The notes: generated by a model not told the origin, from the sequence alone. A stretch of DNA of 19,012 nucleotides from Gammaproteobacteria bacterium (GCA_028293725.1 JAQGOE010000377.1:1-19012), one strand, 5' to 3'; counted from the stretch's first letter, positions 1 through 12,690 are shown. Made by a program: numbers and translations.

Positions 1-18
1 CGCAGTATCGTCCGATGA
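1..18 (+). CDS. lpxA: 3' end of probable lpxA (UDP-N-acetylglucosamine acyltransferase), partial
   Basis: Only the last five codons and the TGA stop (16-18) are present, reading RSIVR. LpxA proteins commonly end in a short basic-hydrophobic tail of the RGxIR type, and lpxA directly precedes lpxB in most gammaproteobacteria. The stop overlaps an ATG at 15-17 in an ATGA arrangement, which is typical of genes within an operon. The identification rests on five residues and gene order, so it is tentative. Confidence 0.4.
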   Translation, partial: RSIVR

Positions 19-60
19 GCTCCGCGGCCACGCCGGTCGCGGCGGGCCTCGCAACGGTCG

Positions 61-135
61 CCCCCGCTGGGGGTTCCCTCGCTGGCCCCCGCTGGGGGTT
101 CCCTCGCTGGCCCCCGCTGGGGGTTCCCTCGCTGG
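61..135. repeat. Three perfect tandem copies of a 25-bp unit
   Basis: The units occupy 61-85, 86-110 and 111-135 and are identical. Each contains the inverted repeat CCCCCGCTGGGGG, which can form a 5-bp GC stem with a 3-nt loop, so the array gives three hairpins in a row. Because 25 is not a multiple of three, a frame read through the array uses all three frames of the unit. That is unlike a selected protein repeat and favours a noncoding leader, or a recently expanded repeat, ahead of the lpxB core. Confidence 0.95.
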
Positions 136-171
136 CCGCTCGGTCGCCGCTCGGTCGCCGCTCGGTCGCCG
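136..171. repeat. 11-bp tandem repeat, three copies plus a partial fourth
   Basis: The unit CCGCTCGGTCG is repeated at 136-146, 147-157 and 158-168 and continues as CCG at 169-171. It directly abuts the 25-bp array, so 61-171 is a compound tandem repeat. Eleven is not a multiple of three, so gain or loss of one copy would shift any reading frame passing through. Confidence 0.9.
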
Positions 172-188
172 ACGCTGCACTGGCTTCT

Positions 189-1430
189 ATGCAGCCGACA
201 CCAACACAGCCGGTGTCCGCGCAGCCGGCGTCCGATTCGACCTCCGCTCGCGCGAATGAGCCCCTCCGCGTCGGCATCGTCGCAGGCGAGCTCTCCGGCG
301 ATCTTCTCGGCGCCGCGCTCATCACGGCCATACGCGCCCAAGTGCCGGACGCGCAGTTTTTCGGCGTCGCCGGCCCCAAGATGATCGCCGCCGGCTGCGA
401 GGCCTGGGCCACCGTAGACGACCTCAGCGTAATGGGTCTCGCGGAAGTCCTCCGTCACCTACCACGGCTCCTGAAGCTGCGCTCGTCTCTCGTCGATCGC
501 TTCCGTGTCGCGCGTCCTCACGTGTTCGTCGGCATCGACTACCCCGAGTTCAACCTCGGCCTCGCCAAGCGCCTCAAGCGCGAAGGCTTCAAGACAGTCC
601 AGTACGTCAGCCCCCAAGTCTGGGCGTGGCGCCAAGGTCGCGTCAGGACGATAGGCGACGCCTGCGACCTCATCTTGTGCCTGCTGCCCTTCGAAACCGA
701 CTTCTACACGCGCCACGGCGTACGCGCCGTCTTCGTCGGCCACCCCCTCGCCGACGAGATTCCTATGGAGGTCGATCGCGCCGCTGCGCGCAGCGCTCTC
801 GGCATTGACGCCGCGGCGTCTGTCGTCGCGCTGCTCCCCGGCAGCCGAATGAGCGAGGTCGAGCGCCTCGGCAACGACTTGGCCACCGCCGCCGCCTGGA
901 TCGCCGAGCGCCGTCCGGAAATTTCCTTCGTGGCCCCAATGGCATCGCAACGCGTTCGTGAGTCCTTCGAGAGAAAAATCGCGGAAGTCCCTAACGCACC
1001 TAGGATCCGCATTATCGACGGCGAGTCCCAACGCGTTCTCGCCGCCGCCGACGCCGTCATCGTCGCTTCCGGAACGGCGACTCTGGAAACTCTTCTCTCG
1101 CGTCGGCCGATGGTGGTGGCGTATCGTTTCGCCGCCTTCACCGCATTCGTGCTGCGCAGCCTGGGGCTCGTCAAAGTGCAATTCTTCTCACAACCGAATC
1201 TTCTGGCTGGCCGCCGCTTGGTTCCGGAGTTCCTCCAGGAGCAGGTCAACGGTGCAGACCTCGGCGCCGCACTTTTGAACGAACTCGCCGACCCAGAACA
1301 TCTGGCCGACCTGCAACGCGAATTCCGCGCGCTGCATGAAACGCTACGCCGCGGTGGCGCCGCTCTCGCAGCCTCAGCCGTGCTTGAGTGCGTACGATGC
1401 GACAACGCCCGGCGCGGAGACGTCGCATGA
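189..1430 (+). CDS. lpxB: Lipid-A-disaccharide synthase
   Basis: LpxB is a peripheral inner-membrane GT19 glycosyltransferase. It joins UDP-2,3-diacylglucosamine to lipid X to make the lipid A disaccharide. The family match is clear: VAGELSGD near the N-terminus, [61 protein letters not shown] and QPNLLAGR. From ATG 189 the protein is 413 residues, with about 24 extra residues before the conserved core; E. coli LpxB is 382. The frame is also open back to ATG 15, which overlaps the upstream stop and would give 471 residues. That extension is translated from out-of-frame tandem repeats (61-171), so I prefer 189, although no good Shine-Dalgarno supports either start. The 3' end overlaps rnhB by four bases. 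Confidence 0.93.
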   Translation: MQPTPTQPVSAQPASDSTSARANEPLRVGIVAGELSGDLLGAALITAIRAQVPDAQFFGVAGPKMIAAGCEAWATVDDLSVMGLAEVLRHLPRLLKLRSSLVDRFRVARPHVFVGIDYPEFNLGLAKRLKREGFKTVQYVSPQVWAWRQGRVRTIGDACDLILCLLPFETDFYTRHGVRAVFVGHPLADEIPMEVDRAAARSALGIDAAASVVALLPGSRMSEVERLGNDLATAAAWIAERRPEISFVAPMASQRVRESFERKIAEVPNAPRIRIIDGESQRVLAAADAVIVASGTATLETLLSRRPMVVAYRFAAFTAFVLRSLGLVKVQFFSQPNLLAGRRLVPEFLQEQVNGADLGAALLNELADPEHLADLQREFRALHETLRRGGAALAASAVLECVRCDNARRGDVA

Positions 1431-2101
1431 CGTTAGTCGTCCAAGTCCGCGCACGCCCACCTAGGCGCGTAGCCGGCGTCGACGAAGCGGGCAGGGGCCC
1501 CCTAGCCGGCCCCGTAGTCGCCGCCGCCGTCATCCTGAACCCCCAGCGCCGCATCCACGGCCTAGCCGACTCCAAGGTGCTCACCGCCGAAGAGCGCGAG
1601 CGCCTCGCCCCCATCATCCGCGCGCGCGCGCTTGCGTGGTCGGTCGCCTGGGCCGACCGCGACGAAATCGACAGCCTCAACATTCTCGGCGCGACATTCC
1701 TCGCGATGCGCCGCGCACTGTTAGGTTTGCCAGTCTGCCCGACCCACATACAAGTTGACGGCAACCAGCTACCGCGCTTCGAGGACTTGAATCTCGGCTG
1801 CACCGCTGAGGCCATCATCGAAGGCGATGCCAGCGTCTCTGCCATCAGCGCCGCCTCCATCCTCGCGAAAACCTGTCGCGACGCCATGATGCGGCAGCTC
1901 GATCGCTGCTACCCCGGCTTCCACCTCGGAGCTCACAAGGGCTACAGCACCCCCGCGCATCTCGAGGCGCTCCGCAGCCGCGAGCCGTCACCGCTGCACC
2001 GGCGTTCGTTCAGTCCGGTGCGAGTGGCTTTTGAAGCCGTAACGATTGCCCTCGACGGTTCCGTTCCACAACGCTTGACCGGCACCAGCGATGAGATTTG
2101 A
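1427..2101 (+). CDS. rnhB: Ribonuclease HII
   Basis: RNase HII cleaves the RNA strand of RNA-DNA hybrids and starts removal of single ribonucleotides left in DNA. The 224-residue protein carries the family motifs. [14 protein letters not shown] supplies catalytic D19 and E20, LADSKVLT follows, VDGN supplies D111, and EGDASV ahead of [12 protein letters not shown] supplies D134. The start is ATG 1427, which overlaps the lpxB stop as ATGA, with GGAG at 1416-1419 as ribosome binding site. An earlier in-frame ATG (1388) lies well inside lpxB and is unlikely. The pairing lpxB-rnhB-dnaE is the usual gammaproteobacterial arrangement. A tail of roughly 20 residues follows the conserved fold and has no recognisable motif. 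Confidence 0.95.
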   Translation: MTLVVQVRARPPRRVAGVDEAGRGPLAGPVVAAAVILNPQRRIHGLADSKVLTAEERERLAPIIRARALAWSVAWADRDEIDSLNILGATFLAMRRALLGLPVCPTHIQVDGNQLPRFEDLNLGCTAEAIIEGDASVSAISAASILAKTCRDAMMRQLDRCYPGFHLGAHKGYSTPAHLEALRSREPSPLHRRSFSPVRVAFEAVTIALDGSVPQRLTGTSDEI

Positions 2102-2134
2102 ATTCGAGCGCGCGCGCCACCGAGTCTCCTATTG

Positions 2135-5100
2135 ATGCCCGCTGAGTTCGTCCATCTACGCCTGCATACCGAGTACTCGCTGATCGACAGCGTGGTACGC
2201 GTGTCCGAGCTCGTCGATGCGGTAAGCGCCGCCGGTATGCCCGCTGTTGCCGTGACCGACCAGAGCAACCTCTTTGCGATGGTGAAGTTCTATCGTGCGG
2301 CACTCGCCAAAGGCGTGAAACCCGTCGTCGGTGTTGATCTCCTCGTGAAGGAGAGCGGCGAGCGTGTGCAGCCCTCGAAGATCACGCTCCTGTGCCAATC
2401 CCAGGCCGGCTATCGCAACGTCACGCGACTCGTCAGCCGTGCCTACCTCGAGGGCCAGCAGCGCGGTGTTCCAACAATCGACCGCGACTGGCTGACACTC
2501 GAAAATCTCGACGGTCTGATCGCCCTCTCTTGCGCGAGCGAGGGCGACGTCGGACGCGCGTTATCCAACGGACGTGATAAGGACGCCGAGCGAGCCCTCG
2601 ATTTCTGGGCTTCCTTGTTCCCCGGCCGCTACTACATCGAACTGCAGCGCTTAGGTCGTCCCGGCGAGGAACATTACATCGCCGCCGCCGTTGCGCTCGC
2701 GTCTCGTCGCAACCTACCGGTCGTTGCCACCAACCCGGTGTGCTTCCTGAAGCAGGACGACTTCGAATCCCACGAAGCGCGGGTCTGCATCCACGACGGC
2801 GCGCTGCTCGCGGATCCCGGCCGCGTGCGCCGCTATTCACAGCAACAGTACCTACGCTCGCCGCAGGAAATGGCTGTGTTGTTCGCGGACGTGCCCGAGG
2901 CGCTCGTCAACTCGGTGCAGATCGCCCGCCGTTGCAGCCTGGTGTTGAAACTCGGTGAAGCCCGCCTGCCGCCGTACCCGGTGCCTGGCGGCATCACCAC
3001 GGAAGACTTCATTCGCGTCGAAGCCGCGAATGGCCTGGAAAAACGCCTCGCCGTCGTGGCCGAAGCGCAGGTGCCCCACTATCGAGAGCGCCTGCAGCAA
3101 GAGCTCGACGTTATCTGTCAGATGGGCTTCGCGGGCTACTTCCTCATCGTCGCCGACTTCATCAGGTGGGCGCGCGAGAACGGCGTGCCCGTCGGCCCGG
3201 GCCGCGGCTCCGGTGCCGGCTCGCTGGTGGCCTACAGCCTTGGCATCACCGACATCGATCCGTTGAAGTATGACCTGCTGTTCGAGCGCTTCCTGAATCC
3301 CGAACGCGTCTCGATGCCCGACTTCGACGTGGATTTCTGCATGGATGGCCGCGACCGGGTCATCGAGTATGTTTCGCAGAAGTACGGCCGTGACCGCGTC
3401 TCGCAGATCATCACGTACGGTACGATGGCGGCGAAGGCCGTCGTGCGCGACGTCGGCCGTGTGCTCGGACATCCTTACGGTTTTGTCGATCGCATCGCGA
3501 AGCTCGTCCCCTTCGAGCTCGGCATCACGCTCGATGACGCGCTCCAAAAAGAGCCCGAGCTCAAAAAGTTATATGACTCCGAAGAGGAGATCAAAAACCT
3601 CATCGACCTGGCGCGGTCACTCGAAGGCATCACGCGAAACGCAGGCATGCACGCGGGTGGCGTCGTCATCGCGCCTTCGGTGCTGACTGACTACGCGCCG
3701 TTGTACTGCGACGACCAGGGCGGAAGCGTCGTTACACAGTTCGACAAGGACGACGTTGAAGCCGCGGGCCTGGTGAAGTTCGACTTCCTGGGCCTGCGCA
3801 CGCTCACGATCATCGACAAGGGCCTGGTGATCATCAATCGTGTCCGAGCGGAGCGTGGCGAGCCGCCGCTGGATGTCGGCGCCGTCACGATGACCGACGC
3901 GAAGAGCTTCGCGCTATTGAAATCCTGCCGGACCACCGCGGTGTTCCAGCTGGAATCCCGCGGCATGAAAGATCTCGTGCGACGCCTGCAGCCTGACTGC
4001 TTCGAGGACATCGTCGCGCTCGTCGCGTTGTTCCGCCCCGGTCCACTGCAGTCCGGAATGGTCGACGACTTCATCGACCGCAAACACGGCAAGATTGACG
4101 GTCCTATCGACTACCTGCACCCGAGCCTGGAAAAGGTGATGAAGCCGACCTACGGCGTCATCCTTTACCAGGAGCAGGTCATGCAGATTGCCCAGGTGTT
4201 GGCCGGCTACACCCTGGGTGGCGCCGATCTGTTGCGCCGGGCCATGGGCAAGAAGAAGCCCGAGGAGATGGCGAAACAACGCTCCATCTTCGTCAACGGC
4301 TCGGTCGAGCGCGGCGTGCCACAGGAGCAGGCTGCCTACATCTTCGATCTCATGGAGAAGTTCGCGGGCTACGGCTTCAACAAGTCGCACTCCGCCGCCT
4401 ATGCGCTGCTGTCCTATCAAACCGCCTACCTCAAGGCCCATTACCCCGCGGCGTTCATGGCCGCCGTACTCTCCGCCGACATGGACCACACCGACAAGGT
4501 GGTCACGCTCATCCAGGAATGCTCCGAAATCAACATCGAAGTCAAACCCCCGGATGTCAACAGCTCGCGCTATGAGTTTGCCATCGGTGGTGAGCGGTCG
4601 ATCCGCTACGGTCTGGGCGCAGTCCGAGGCGTAGGGCAGGGTGCCGTCGAGGCGTTGATCACCGAGCGCGAAACCCACGGACCATTCCGGAGCCTGGAAG
4701 ACCTGTGCCGCCGCCTCGATCTGCAGAAGGTCAATCGTCGCGTGTTGGAAGCGCTCCTGCGCTCGGGAAGCCTCGACAGCTTGGGTCCGAACCGCGCCAC
4801 CCTCATGCAGTGTCTGCCGGCCGCCATGCAGTTGGGTGACCAGAACTCCAAGGCGTTGGATGCCGGTCAGAATGACATGTTCGGACTCGTGAGCGACAAC
4901 CGCGCCGCCGCTCACGCTCCGGTCGTGCGCGCCGTCGAACTTCCGGAGTGGAGTGAGAGTGTCCGACTGACGGGTGAGCGCGAGACCCTCGGTCTCTATC
5001 TGACGGGTCATCCGATCGGTCGCTTCGAATCGGGCCTCGCCCGACTGGTTTCCCACCGCATCGGCGATCTCATCAGCGACCGTCCCATCACCGGTATGGA

Positions 5101-5653
5101 GGCACCGCGCTTCGGCGGCGGTAAGCCCGTCACCATCGCCGGTCTCATCGACGAGGTGAAAAAGCGCGGCCCCCGCATAATCCTGACACTCGACGATCGC
5201 ACCGGACGCATCGAGGTCAACCTGTTTGACGACGTGTTTCAGAAACACCGTGATCTGATCGTGAAGGATGCGCTGGTGCTCGTCGACGGCATGCTGCGTT
5301 TTGACGAGTTCAGTGACTCCTGGCGCCTGTCCGCCCGCCGCCTCACTGAGCTCGACAAAGTCCGTGAGAGCCAAGCGCGCCGCTTGGTCCTCAAGTGGCC
5401 CCAGAACGGGAACTCCAAGGTGCTCCTCGGTCGACTGGCCGAAGTGCTGGCGCCGTGGCGGCCGGGTCCGTGTCCCATTACCGTCGAATATACGGGGGCC
5501 GGCGCCACGGGCGCGTTGACCCTCGGAAACGAGTGGACCGTCCGCGCCAGCCGTGAGTTGCTGGAGCAACTCGAGACCCTGGTGGGACGCGGCGGCGTCA
5601 CGGTCTTCTATGGCGCGCCGCCCTCGATGTCCGCGAGTATGTCCGGGAACTAG
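2135..5653 (+). CDS. dnaE: DNA polymerase III subunit alpha
   Basis: This is the catalytic subunit of the replicative DNA polymerase (C-family), 1172 residues; E. coli has 1160. Visible in order are an N-terminal PHP domain beginning FVHLRLHTEYSLID, the polymerase core with GPGRGSGAGS, PDFDVDF (acidic residues near 396-400) and VKFDFLGLRTLT (Asp about 550), the RPGPLQSGM and YGFNKSHSAAYA segments, a helix-hairpin-helix region with YGLGAVRGVG, and a C-terminal OB fold (ITIAGLIDEVKKR). The PHP motif has Arg where active PHP domains have the first His of H-x-H, as in E. coli, so proofreading probably depends on a separate epsilon subunit. A TTG directly before ATG 2135 is a possible alternative start. 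The gap after rnhB is 33 bp. Confidence 0.97.
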   Translation: MPAEFVHLRLHTEYSLIDSVVRVSELVDAVSAAGMPAVAVTDQSNLFAMVKFYRAALAKGVKPVVGVDLLVKESGERVQPSKITLLCQSQAGYRNVTRLVSRAYLEGQQRGVPTIDRDWLTLENLDGLIALSCASEGDVGRALSNGRDKDAERALDFWASLFPGRYYIELQRLGRPGEEHYIAAAVALASRRNLPVVATNPVCFLKQDDFESHEARVCIHDGALLADPGRVRRYSQQQYLRSPQEMAVLFADVPEALVNSVQIARRCSLVLKLGEARLPPYPVPGGITTEDFIRVEAANGLEKRLAVVAEAQVPHYRERLQQELDVICQMGFAGYFLIVADFIRWARENGVPVGPGRGSGAGSLVAYSLGITDIDPLKYDLLFERFLNPERVSMPDFDVDFCMDGRDRVIEYVSQKYGRDRVSQIITYGTMAAKAVVRDVGRVLGHPYGFVDRIAKLVPFELGITLDDALQKEPELKKLYDSEEEIKNLIDLARSLEGITRNAGMHAGGVVIAPSVLTDYAPLYCDDQGGSVVTQFDKDDVEAAGLVKFDFLGLRTLTIIDKGLVIINRVRAERGEPPLDVGAVTMTDAKSFALLKSCRTTAVFQLESRGMKDLVRRLQPDCFEDIVALVALFRPGPLQSGMVDDFIDRKHGKIDGPIDYLHPSLEKVMKPTYGVILYQEQVMQIAQVLAGYTLGGADLLRRAMGKKKPEEMAKQRSIFVNGSVERGVPQEQAAYIFDLMEKFAGYGFNKSHSAAYALLSYQTAYLKAHYPAAFMAAVLSADMDHTDKVVTLIQECSEINIEVKPPDVNSSRYEFAIGGERSIRYGLGAVRGVGQGAVEALITERETHGPFRSLEDLCRRLDLQKVNRRVLEALLRSGSLDSLGPNRATLMQCLPAAMQLGDQNSKALDAGQNDMFGLVSDNRAAAHAPVVRAVELPEWSESVRLTGERETLGLYLTGHPIGRFESGLARLVSHRIGDLISDRPITGMEAPRFGGGKPVTIAGLIDEVKKRGPRIILTLDDRTGRIEVNLFDDVFQKHRDLIVKDALVLVDGMLRFDEFSDSWRLSARRLTELDKVRESQARRLVLKWPQNGNSKVLLGRLAEVLAPWRPGPCPITVEYTGAGATGALTLGNEWTVRASRELLEQLETLVGRGGVTVFYGAPPSMSASMSGN

Positions 5654-5677
5654 GGCCGGTAGCCTGCCTGGTAGCCC

Positions 5678-5707
5678 TTGCGCCCCGACGCCCCCACCCC
5701 GTAACCT
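5678..5707 (+). promoter_or_regulatory. Putative sigma-70 promoter upstream of accA
   Basis: TTGCGC (5678-5683) and TAACCT (5702-5707) are separated by 18 bp in the 87-bp dnaE-accA gap. Transcription would start about 30 bp before the accA ATG. The hexamers are imperfect and this is a visual match only. A TAACCT hexamer also lies upstream of pyrG, which gives mild support. Confidence 0.3.
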
Positions 5708-5740
5708 CGCGCAGCATTTGAATTTGCGGTAAAAGCGCTC

Positions 5741-6706
5741 ATGGCCGTTGCCTTTTTGGATTTCGAACAACCTATCGCCGAGCTCGAAGCGAAAATCGAG
5801 GAGCTCAAGCACGTCACCTCGGAGTCCGAGGTCAACATCCAGGAGGAGATCGGCCGCCTGCAGGCCAAGAGCCGGCAGCTCACCACCAGCATTTTCGCCA
5901 GCCTCACGCCCTGGCAGATCACACAGCTCGCGCGCCATCCTCACCGGCCTTATACGCTCGACTACGTCGCTGCGATCTGCAGCGAATTCCACGAGCTCCA
6001 CGGCGACCGGATGTACGCCGACGACTTGGCCATTATCGGTGGCGTGGCCCGCATCGACGGCCGTGCCGTGATGATCATCGGTCACCAGAAAGGGCGTGAC
6101 ACGAAGGAACGGGTACGGCGCAACTACGGCATGCCCAAACCCGAAGGCTACCGCAAGGCACTGCGTCTCATGCGGCTCGCCGAGCGCTTCGGCTTGCCAC
6201 TCATCACACTCATCGACACACAGGGTGCCTACCCCGGCGTTGGCGCCGAGGAGCGTGGCCAGAGCGAAGCGATCGCTCGTAACATATTCGAGATGAGCGT
6301 ACTGAGCGTCCCGATCATAACAGTGGTTACGGGCGAGGGCGGCTCCGGCGGCGCGTTGGCCATTGGTGTTTGCGACCGCCTTCTCATGCTCCAGTACAGC
6401 ACGTACTCCGTGATCTCCCCCGAAGGCTGCGCCTCGATCCTGTGGAAGAGTCAGGACAAGAAGGAAGCCGCCGCGGACGCGTTGAACCTCACCGCCGATC
6501 GTCTCAACAAACTCGGCCTCGTCGACCAGGTGATCGAGGAGCCGTTGGGCGGCGCTCACCGCGACGCCGTCACGACCGCAGCGCGTCTGAAGGCTGCCGT
6601 GGTCCATTATCTCGACGAGCTCGAAGTGATTCCCCGCGACGAGCTGAAGGTCGCTCGCGCAACGAAGATCGCCGCCTTCGGCGTGTTTTCGGAGAGTGCG
6701 CCTTAG
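5741..6706 (+). CDS. accA: Acetyl-CoA carboxylase carboxyltransferase subunit alpha
   Basis: AccA pairs with AccD to transfer the carboxyl group from biotin on AccB to acetyl-CoA, the committed step of fatty-acid synthesis. The 321-residue protein starts [18 protein letters not shown] and carries [82 protein letters not shown] and EPLGGAHRD, all diagnostic; E. coli AccA has 319. Residue 161 is Gln in IDTQGAYPG where E. coli has Pro. accA sits downstream of dnaE as in other gammaproteobacteria. accD is not in the window. Confidence 0.97.
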   Translation: MAVAFLDFEQPIAELEAKIEELKHVTSESEVNIQEEIGRLQAKSRQLTTSIFASLTPWQITQLARHPHRPYTLDYVAAICSEFHELHGDRMYADDLAIIGGVARIDGRAVMIIGHQKGRDTKERVRRNYGMPKPEGYRKALRLMRLAERFGLPLITLIDTQGAYPGVGAEERGQSEAIARNIFEMSVLSVPIITVVTGEGGSGGALAIGVCDRLLMLQYSTYSVISPEGCASILWKSQDKKEAAADALNLTADRLNKLGLVDQVIEEPLGGAHRDAVTTAARLKAAVVHYLDELEVIPRDELKVARATKIAAFGVFSESAP

Positions 6707-6802
6707 GAGCCTTTCTGACCCACGATTGCCTATTGCGGCCGTCCACTGCGCGCGCTTCACGCGCTCGCAGCTGGACTAGGGTGTGGCCCTCCGGCCCCTC
6801 CC

Positions 6803-6822
6803 GTGCGACGCGCGTGTCGTAC
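6803..6822. other. Hairpin-capable inverted repeat between accA and tilS
   Basis: GTGCGAC and GTCGTAC flank a short GC-rich centre and can pair along almost their whole length in RNA with two G-U pairs. No T-run follows on either strand, so it is not a convincing intrinsic terminator. The rest of the 164-bp gap (6707-6870) shows nothing recognisable. Confidence 0.25.
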
Positions 6823-6870
6823 CCCTCATCGGCGATCCTGAGTCACCCAAGCTCCAGCGCGTGACCGCGG

Positions 6871-8400
6871 ATGAAGCGCCTACCGCCATCGCGCTCGCAA
6901 CGGCCTTCATCGGTCAAACAGACTCCCGGTGCCTTCGGCCCGCAGTGGCTTGCAACTCAACTGGCCACACTGTTACCCGGGTTTCCAGACGCCTCGTTAT
7001 GTGTTGCCCTCAGCGGCGGAGTTGACTCAACCGCGCTTCTAGCCGCTCTCGCAGCCCTCGCCGCGAAGCGTCCCCGCTCATTCCAACTCCGTGCCCTACA
7101 CGTCGACCACGGCCTGCGTCCCGCGTCCAAACAGTGGGCCACCCACTGCCGCTCGCTCGCTCGCAAGTTGCACGTCCCGCTGAAGGTTCTAACCACAAAA
7201 GTCGAGCGCTCTCGCGGCACCTCGCTCGAAGCCGCCGCCCGCGACGCCCGCTACGGTTTACTGGCCGCCGCCCTCCACCCCGGCGAAATCCTCCTGACCG
7301 CCCACCACTCCGACGATCAGCTCGAGACCGTCCTCCTACAACTACTACGTGGCAGCGGCCTCCCCGGCATCTCCGCGATGCCCGCTCTCGCTCCGTTCGC
7401 GCACGGCTTCCTCGCGCGCCCCCTCCTGTCACGCTCACGCGCAGAACTCGAGACGTGGGCGCGAGAGCAGGGCCTGACGTGGGTCGAGGACGACACCAAC
7501 GCCGATGAGAGCCTCGATCGAAACTATCTACGCCTGCGCATCCTCCCGCTGATCCGCGATCGATGGCCCGGCGCCGCAACAGCAGTAGCACGTTCCGCCC
7601 GCCACGCCGCTGAAGCGCAGTCGCTTCTCGACGCGCTCGCCCTCGCCGACGTTGATCGGTCGCGTTATGGTGAATCACTCTCAGCAAAATCGCTCCGCGC
7701 CCTCGCGCCGGATCGTCGTCGCAACGCGCTTCGTTTCTGGATCACCCGTGCCGGCTTCCTGGCTCCCGACACACGACGCCTCGAAGAACTCGCTGGCCCG
7801 TTGCTCAACGCTCGCCCCGACGCCAATCCATTCGTTACGTGGGGCGAGGGGGAGGGCAGCGTTTGTGCACAGCGGCACGGCGATCTCCTATCGCTACGGC
7901 CGAACTCGTCACATGATCTCTCCTCGCAGCCGTCTCCTACATCACGCCGAGCGTCCTCGCGCGCCGTGCCCACCGCGGGCACCGCTGACTCCGCGCCAGG
8001 TCCCGCACCCACCGATCTCGTCTGGTCGTGGCGCGACTCCCCAACGTACGATCTCCCCCGAAATCTCGGAAAGCTCGAGCTAGAGCCAGATCCCCGCGGT
8101 CCCCTCGACCTCGATTCTCTCCCGCCCACGCTAACGATCCGCTGGCGCTGCGGCGGCGAACGCCTCTCCCCACGCCCAGGCGGTCCGCGCCGCGCACTCA
8201 AGAACTTACTGCAGGAATCTCACGTGCCTGTCCCTGAACGCGCCCATCTCCCGTTGCTGTTCTCCGCCACTTCCTCTGGCGCGATGTCTTCCGAAGAAAG
8301 GCTCCTCGCCGTCGCCGACCTGCTGCTCGACGAAACGGTGCAGGCCACGCCCGCCACGCGCCGCCGCGCACGCTTGCGCTGGAAGAAGTCATCACACTGA
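6871..8400 (+). CDS. tilS: tRNA(Ile)-lysidine synthetase
   Basis: TilS uses ATP and lysine to convert C34 of the CAU-anticodon tRNA-Ile to lysidine, so that the tRNA reads AUA and is charged with isoleucine. The PP-loop ATPase motif SGGVDS lies at residues 48-53, followed by HVDHGLRP and TAHHSDDQLETVLLQLLRGSG. The C-terminal TilS domain is recognisable from RWRCGGERLSPR and LKNLLQESHVP. At 509 residues it is longer than the E. coli protein (432). Part of the excess is a Ser/Pro/Ala-rich, low-complexity stretch at about residues 345-385 (nt about 7905-8030). ATG 6871 is the first in-frame ATG and no strong ribosome binding site precedes it. It follows accA in the usual order. Confidence 0.94.
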   Translation: MKRLPPSRSQRPSSVKQTPGAFGPQWLATQLATLLPGFPDASLCVALSGGVDSTALLAALAALAAKRPRSFQLRALHVDHGLRPASKQWATHCRSLARKLHVPLKVLTTKVERSRGTSLEAAARDARYGLLAAALHPGEILLTAHHSDDQLETVLLQLLRGSGLPGISAMPALAPFAHGFLARPLLSRSRAELETWAREQGLTWVEDDTNADESLDRNYLRLRILPLIRDRWPGAATAVARSARHAAEAQSLLDALALADVDRSRYGESLSAKSLRALAPDRRRNALRFWITRAGFLAPDTRRLEELAGPLLNARPDANPFVTWGEGEGSVCAQRHGDLLSLRPNSSHDLSSQPSPTSRRASSRAVPTAGTADSAPGPAPTDLVWSWRDSPTYDLPRNLGKLELEPDPRGPLDLDSLPPTLTIRWRCGGERLSPRPGGPRRALKNLLQESHVPVPERAHLPLLFSATSSGAMSSEERLLAVADLLLDETVQATPATRRRARLRWKKSSH

Positions 8401-8418
8401 CGCCTCGCAACGACGATC

Positions 8419-8450
8419 GTTACCCACACAGGCCCCTGATCTGGTAACCT
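8419..8450 (+). promoter_or_regulatory. Putative pyrG promoter region with a spaced inverted repeat
   Basis: TAACCT at 8445-8450 could be a -10 hexamer for pyrG, like the one upstream of accA, but no convincing -35 is seen. GTTACC (8419-8424) and GGTAAC (8443-8448) form a 6-bp inverted repeat separated by 18 bp, the right arm overlapping the hexamer. This could be an operator or chance. The remaining leader to 8521 contains a weak hairpin (TGCC/GGCA near 8466-8478). Confidence 0.25.
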
Positions 8451-8515
8451 ACTGTTCCGTCGTGTTTGCCTTCACGGCAACCGCATTTCTTAAGCGACGG
8501 GAAAAACCTGGCTAA

Positions 8516-10998
<2,483 letters not shown>

Positions 10999-11019
10999 CG
11001 TAAACACGCGGGAGTGCTA

Positions 11020-11039
11020 CATCCGGGCTTGCGCGCAAG
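11020..11039. repeat. Palindromic 20-bp repeat, copy 1
   Basis: This 20-mer contains the 12-bp perfect palindrome CTTGCGCGCAAG (11028-11039). An identical 20-mer starts 49 bp downstream at 11069. It lies 22 bp after the kdsA stop in the 287-bp kdsA-eno gap. Placement and form are like a small REP-type intergenic repeat. No T-run follows, so intrinsic termination is not supported. Confidence 0.85.
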
Positions 11040-11068
11040 GTCAAACCGCGGATCTCACGCGCGAGCCT

Positions 11069-11090
11069 CATCCGGGCTTGCGCGCAAGCC
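11069..11090. repeat. Palindromic 20-bp repeat, copy 2, with extended palindrome
   Basis: Positions 11069-11088 repeat the sequence at 11020-11039 exactly. Here the palindrome extends to 16 bp, GGCTTGCGCGCAAGCC (11075-11090), a strong potential hairpin. The rest of the gap to the eno start shows no clear promoter or gene. Confidence 0.85.
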
Positions 11091-11111
11091 GCAATGAGCC
11101 TGCGCGCCTGA

Positions 11112-12578
<1,467 letters not shown>

Positions 12579-12652
12579 GCTGGCACCTCCGGTATCGGCG
12601 TGTCAGGGATTGGCGCCCTCGGGGGACCGTCGGCTGCGCATGCGTCGCACCC

Positions 12653-12681
12653 TTCGCGTGCGGCGTGTGGTCTGTTAGGCT
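12653..12681 (+). promoter_or_regulatory. Putative promoter of ftsB
   Basis: TTCGCG (12653-12658) and TAGGCT (12676-12681) are spaced by 17 bp. The predicted transcription start would fall at about 12688, within three bases of the ftsB ATG, giving a nearly leaderless mRNA. Both hexamers are weak and the call is tentative. Confidence 0.25.
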
Positions 12682-12690
12682 ACTGTGCTC

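Noticed and set aside
61..171. CRISPR array
   Set aside because: The repeats are contiguous tandem units without spacers.
15..188. N-terminal targeting extension of LpxB
   Set aside because: The translated segment is Pro/Arg/Gly/Ala-rich, derived from out-of-frame tandem repeats, and lacks signal-peptide form. A downstream start at 189 is more credible.
459..1405. Long minus-strand frames opposite lpxB
   Set aside because: They mirror the codon structure of lpxB and their products are Arg/Ala/Ser or His/Asp-rich without motifs.
2135..2800. An active PHP proofreading or pyrophosphatase domain in DnaE
   Set aside because: The first metal-ligand His is replaced by Arg, as in E. coli DnaE, so the domain is probably structural.
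3914..6760. A 948-codon open frame on the minus strand antisense to dnaE and accA
   Set aside because: It lies opposite two unmistakable genes, runs across their boundary, has His/Asp/Val-rich composition typical of the complement of GC-rich codons, and shows no family motif. It is a shadow frame.
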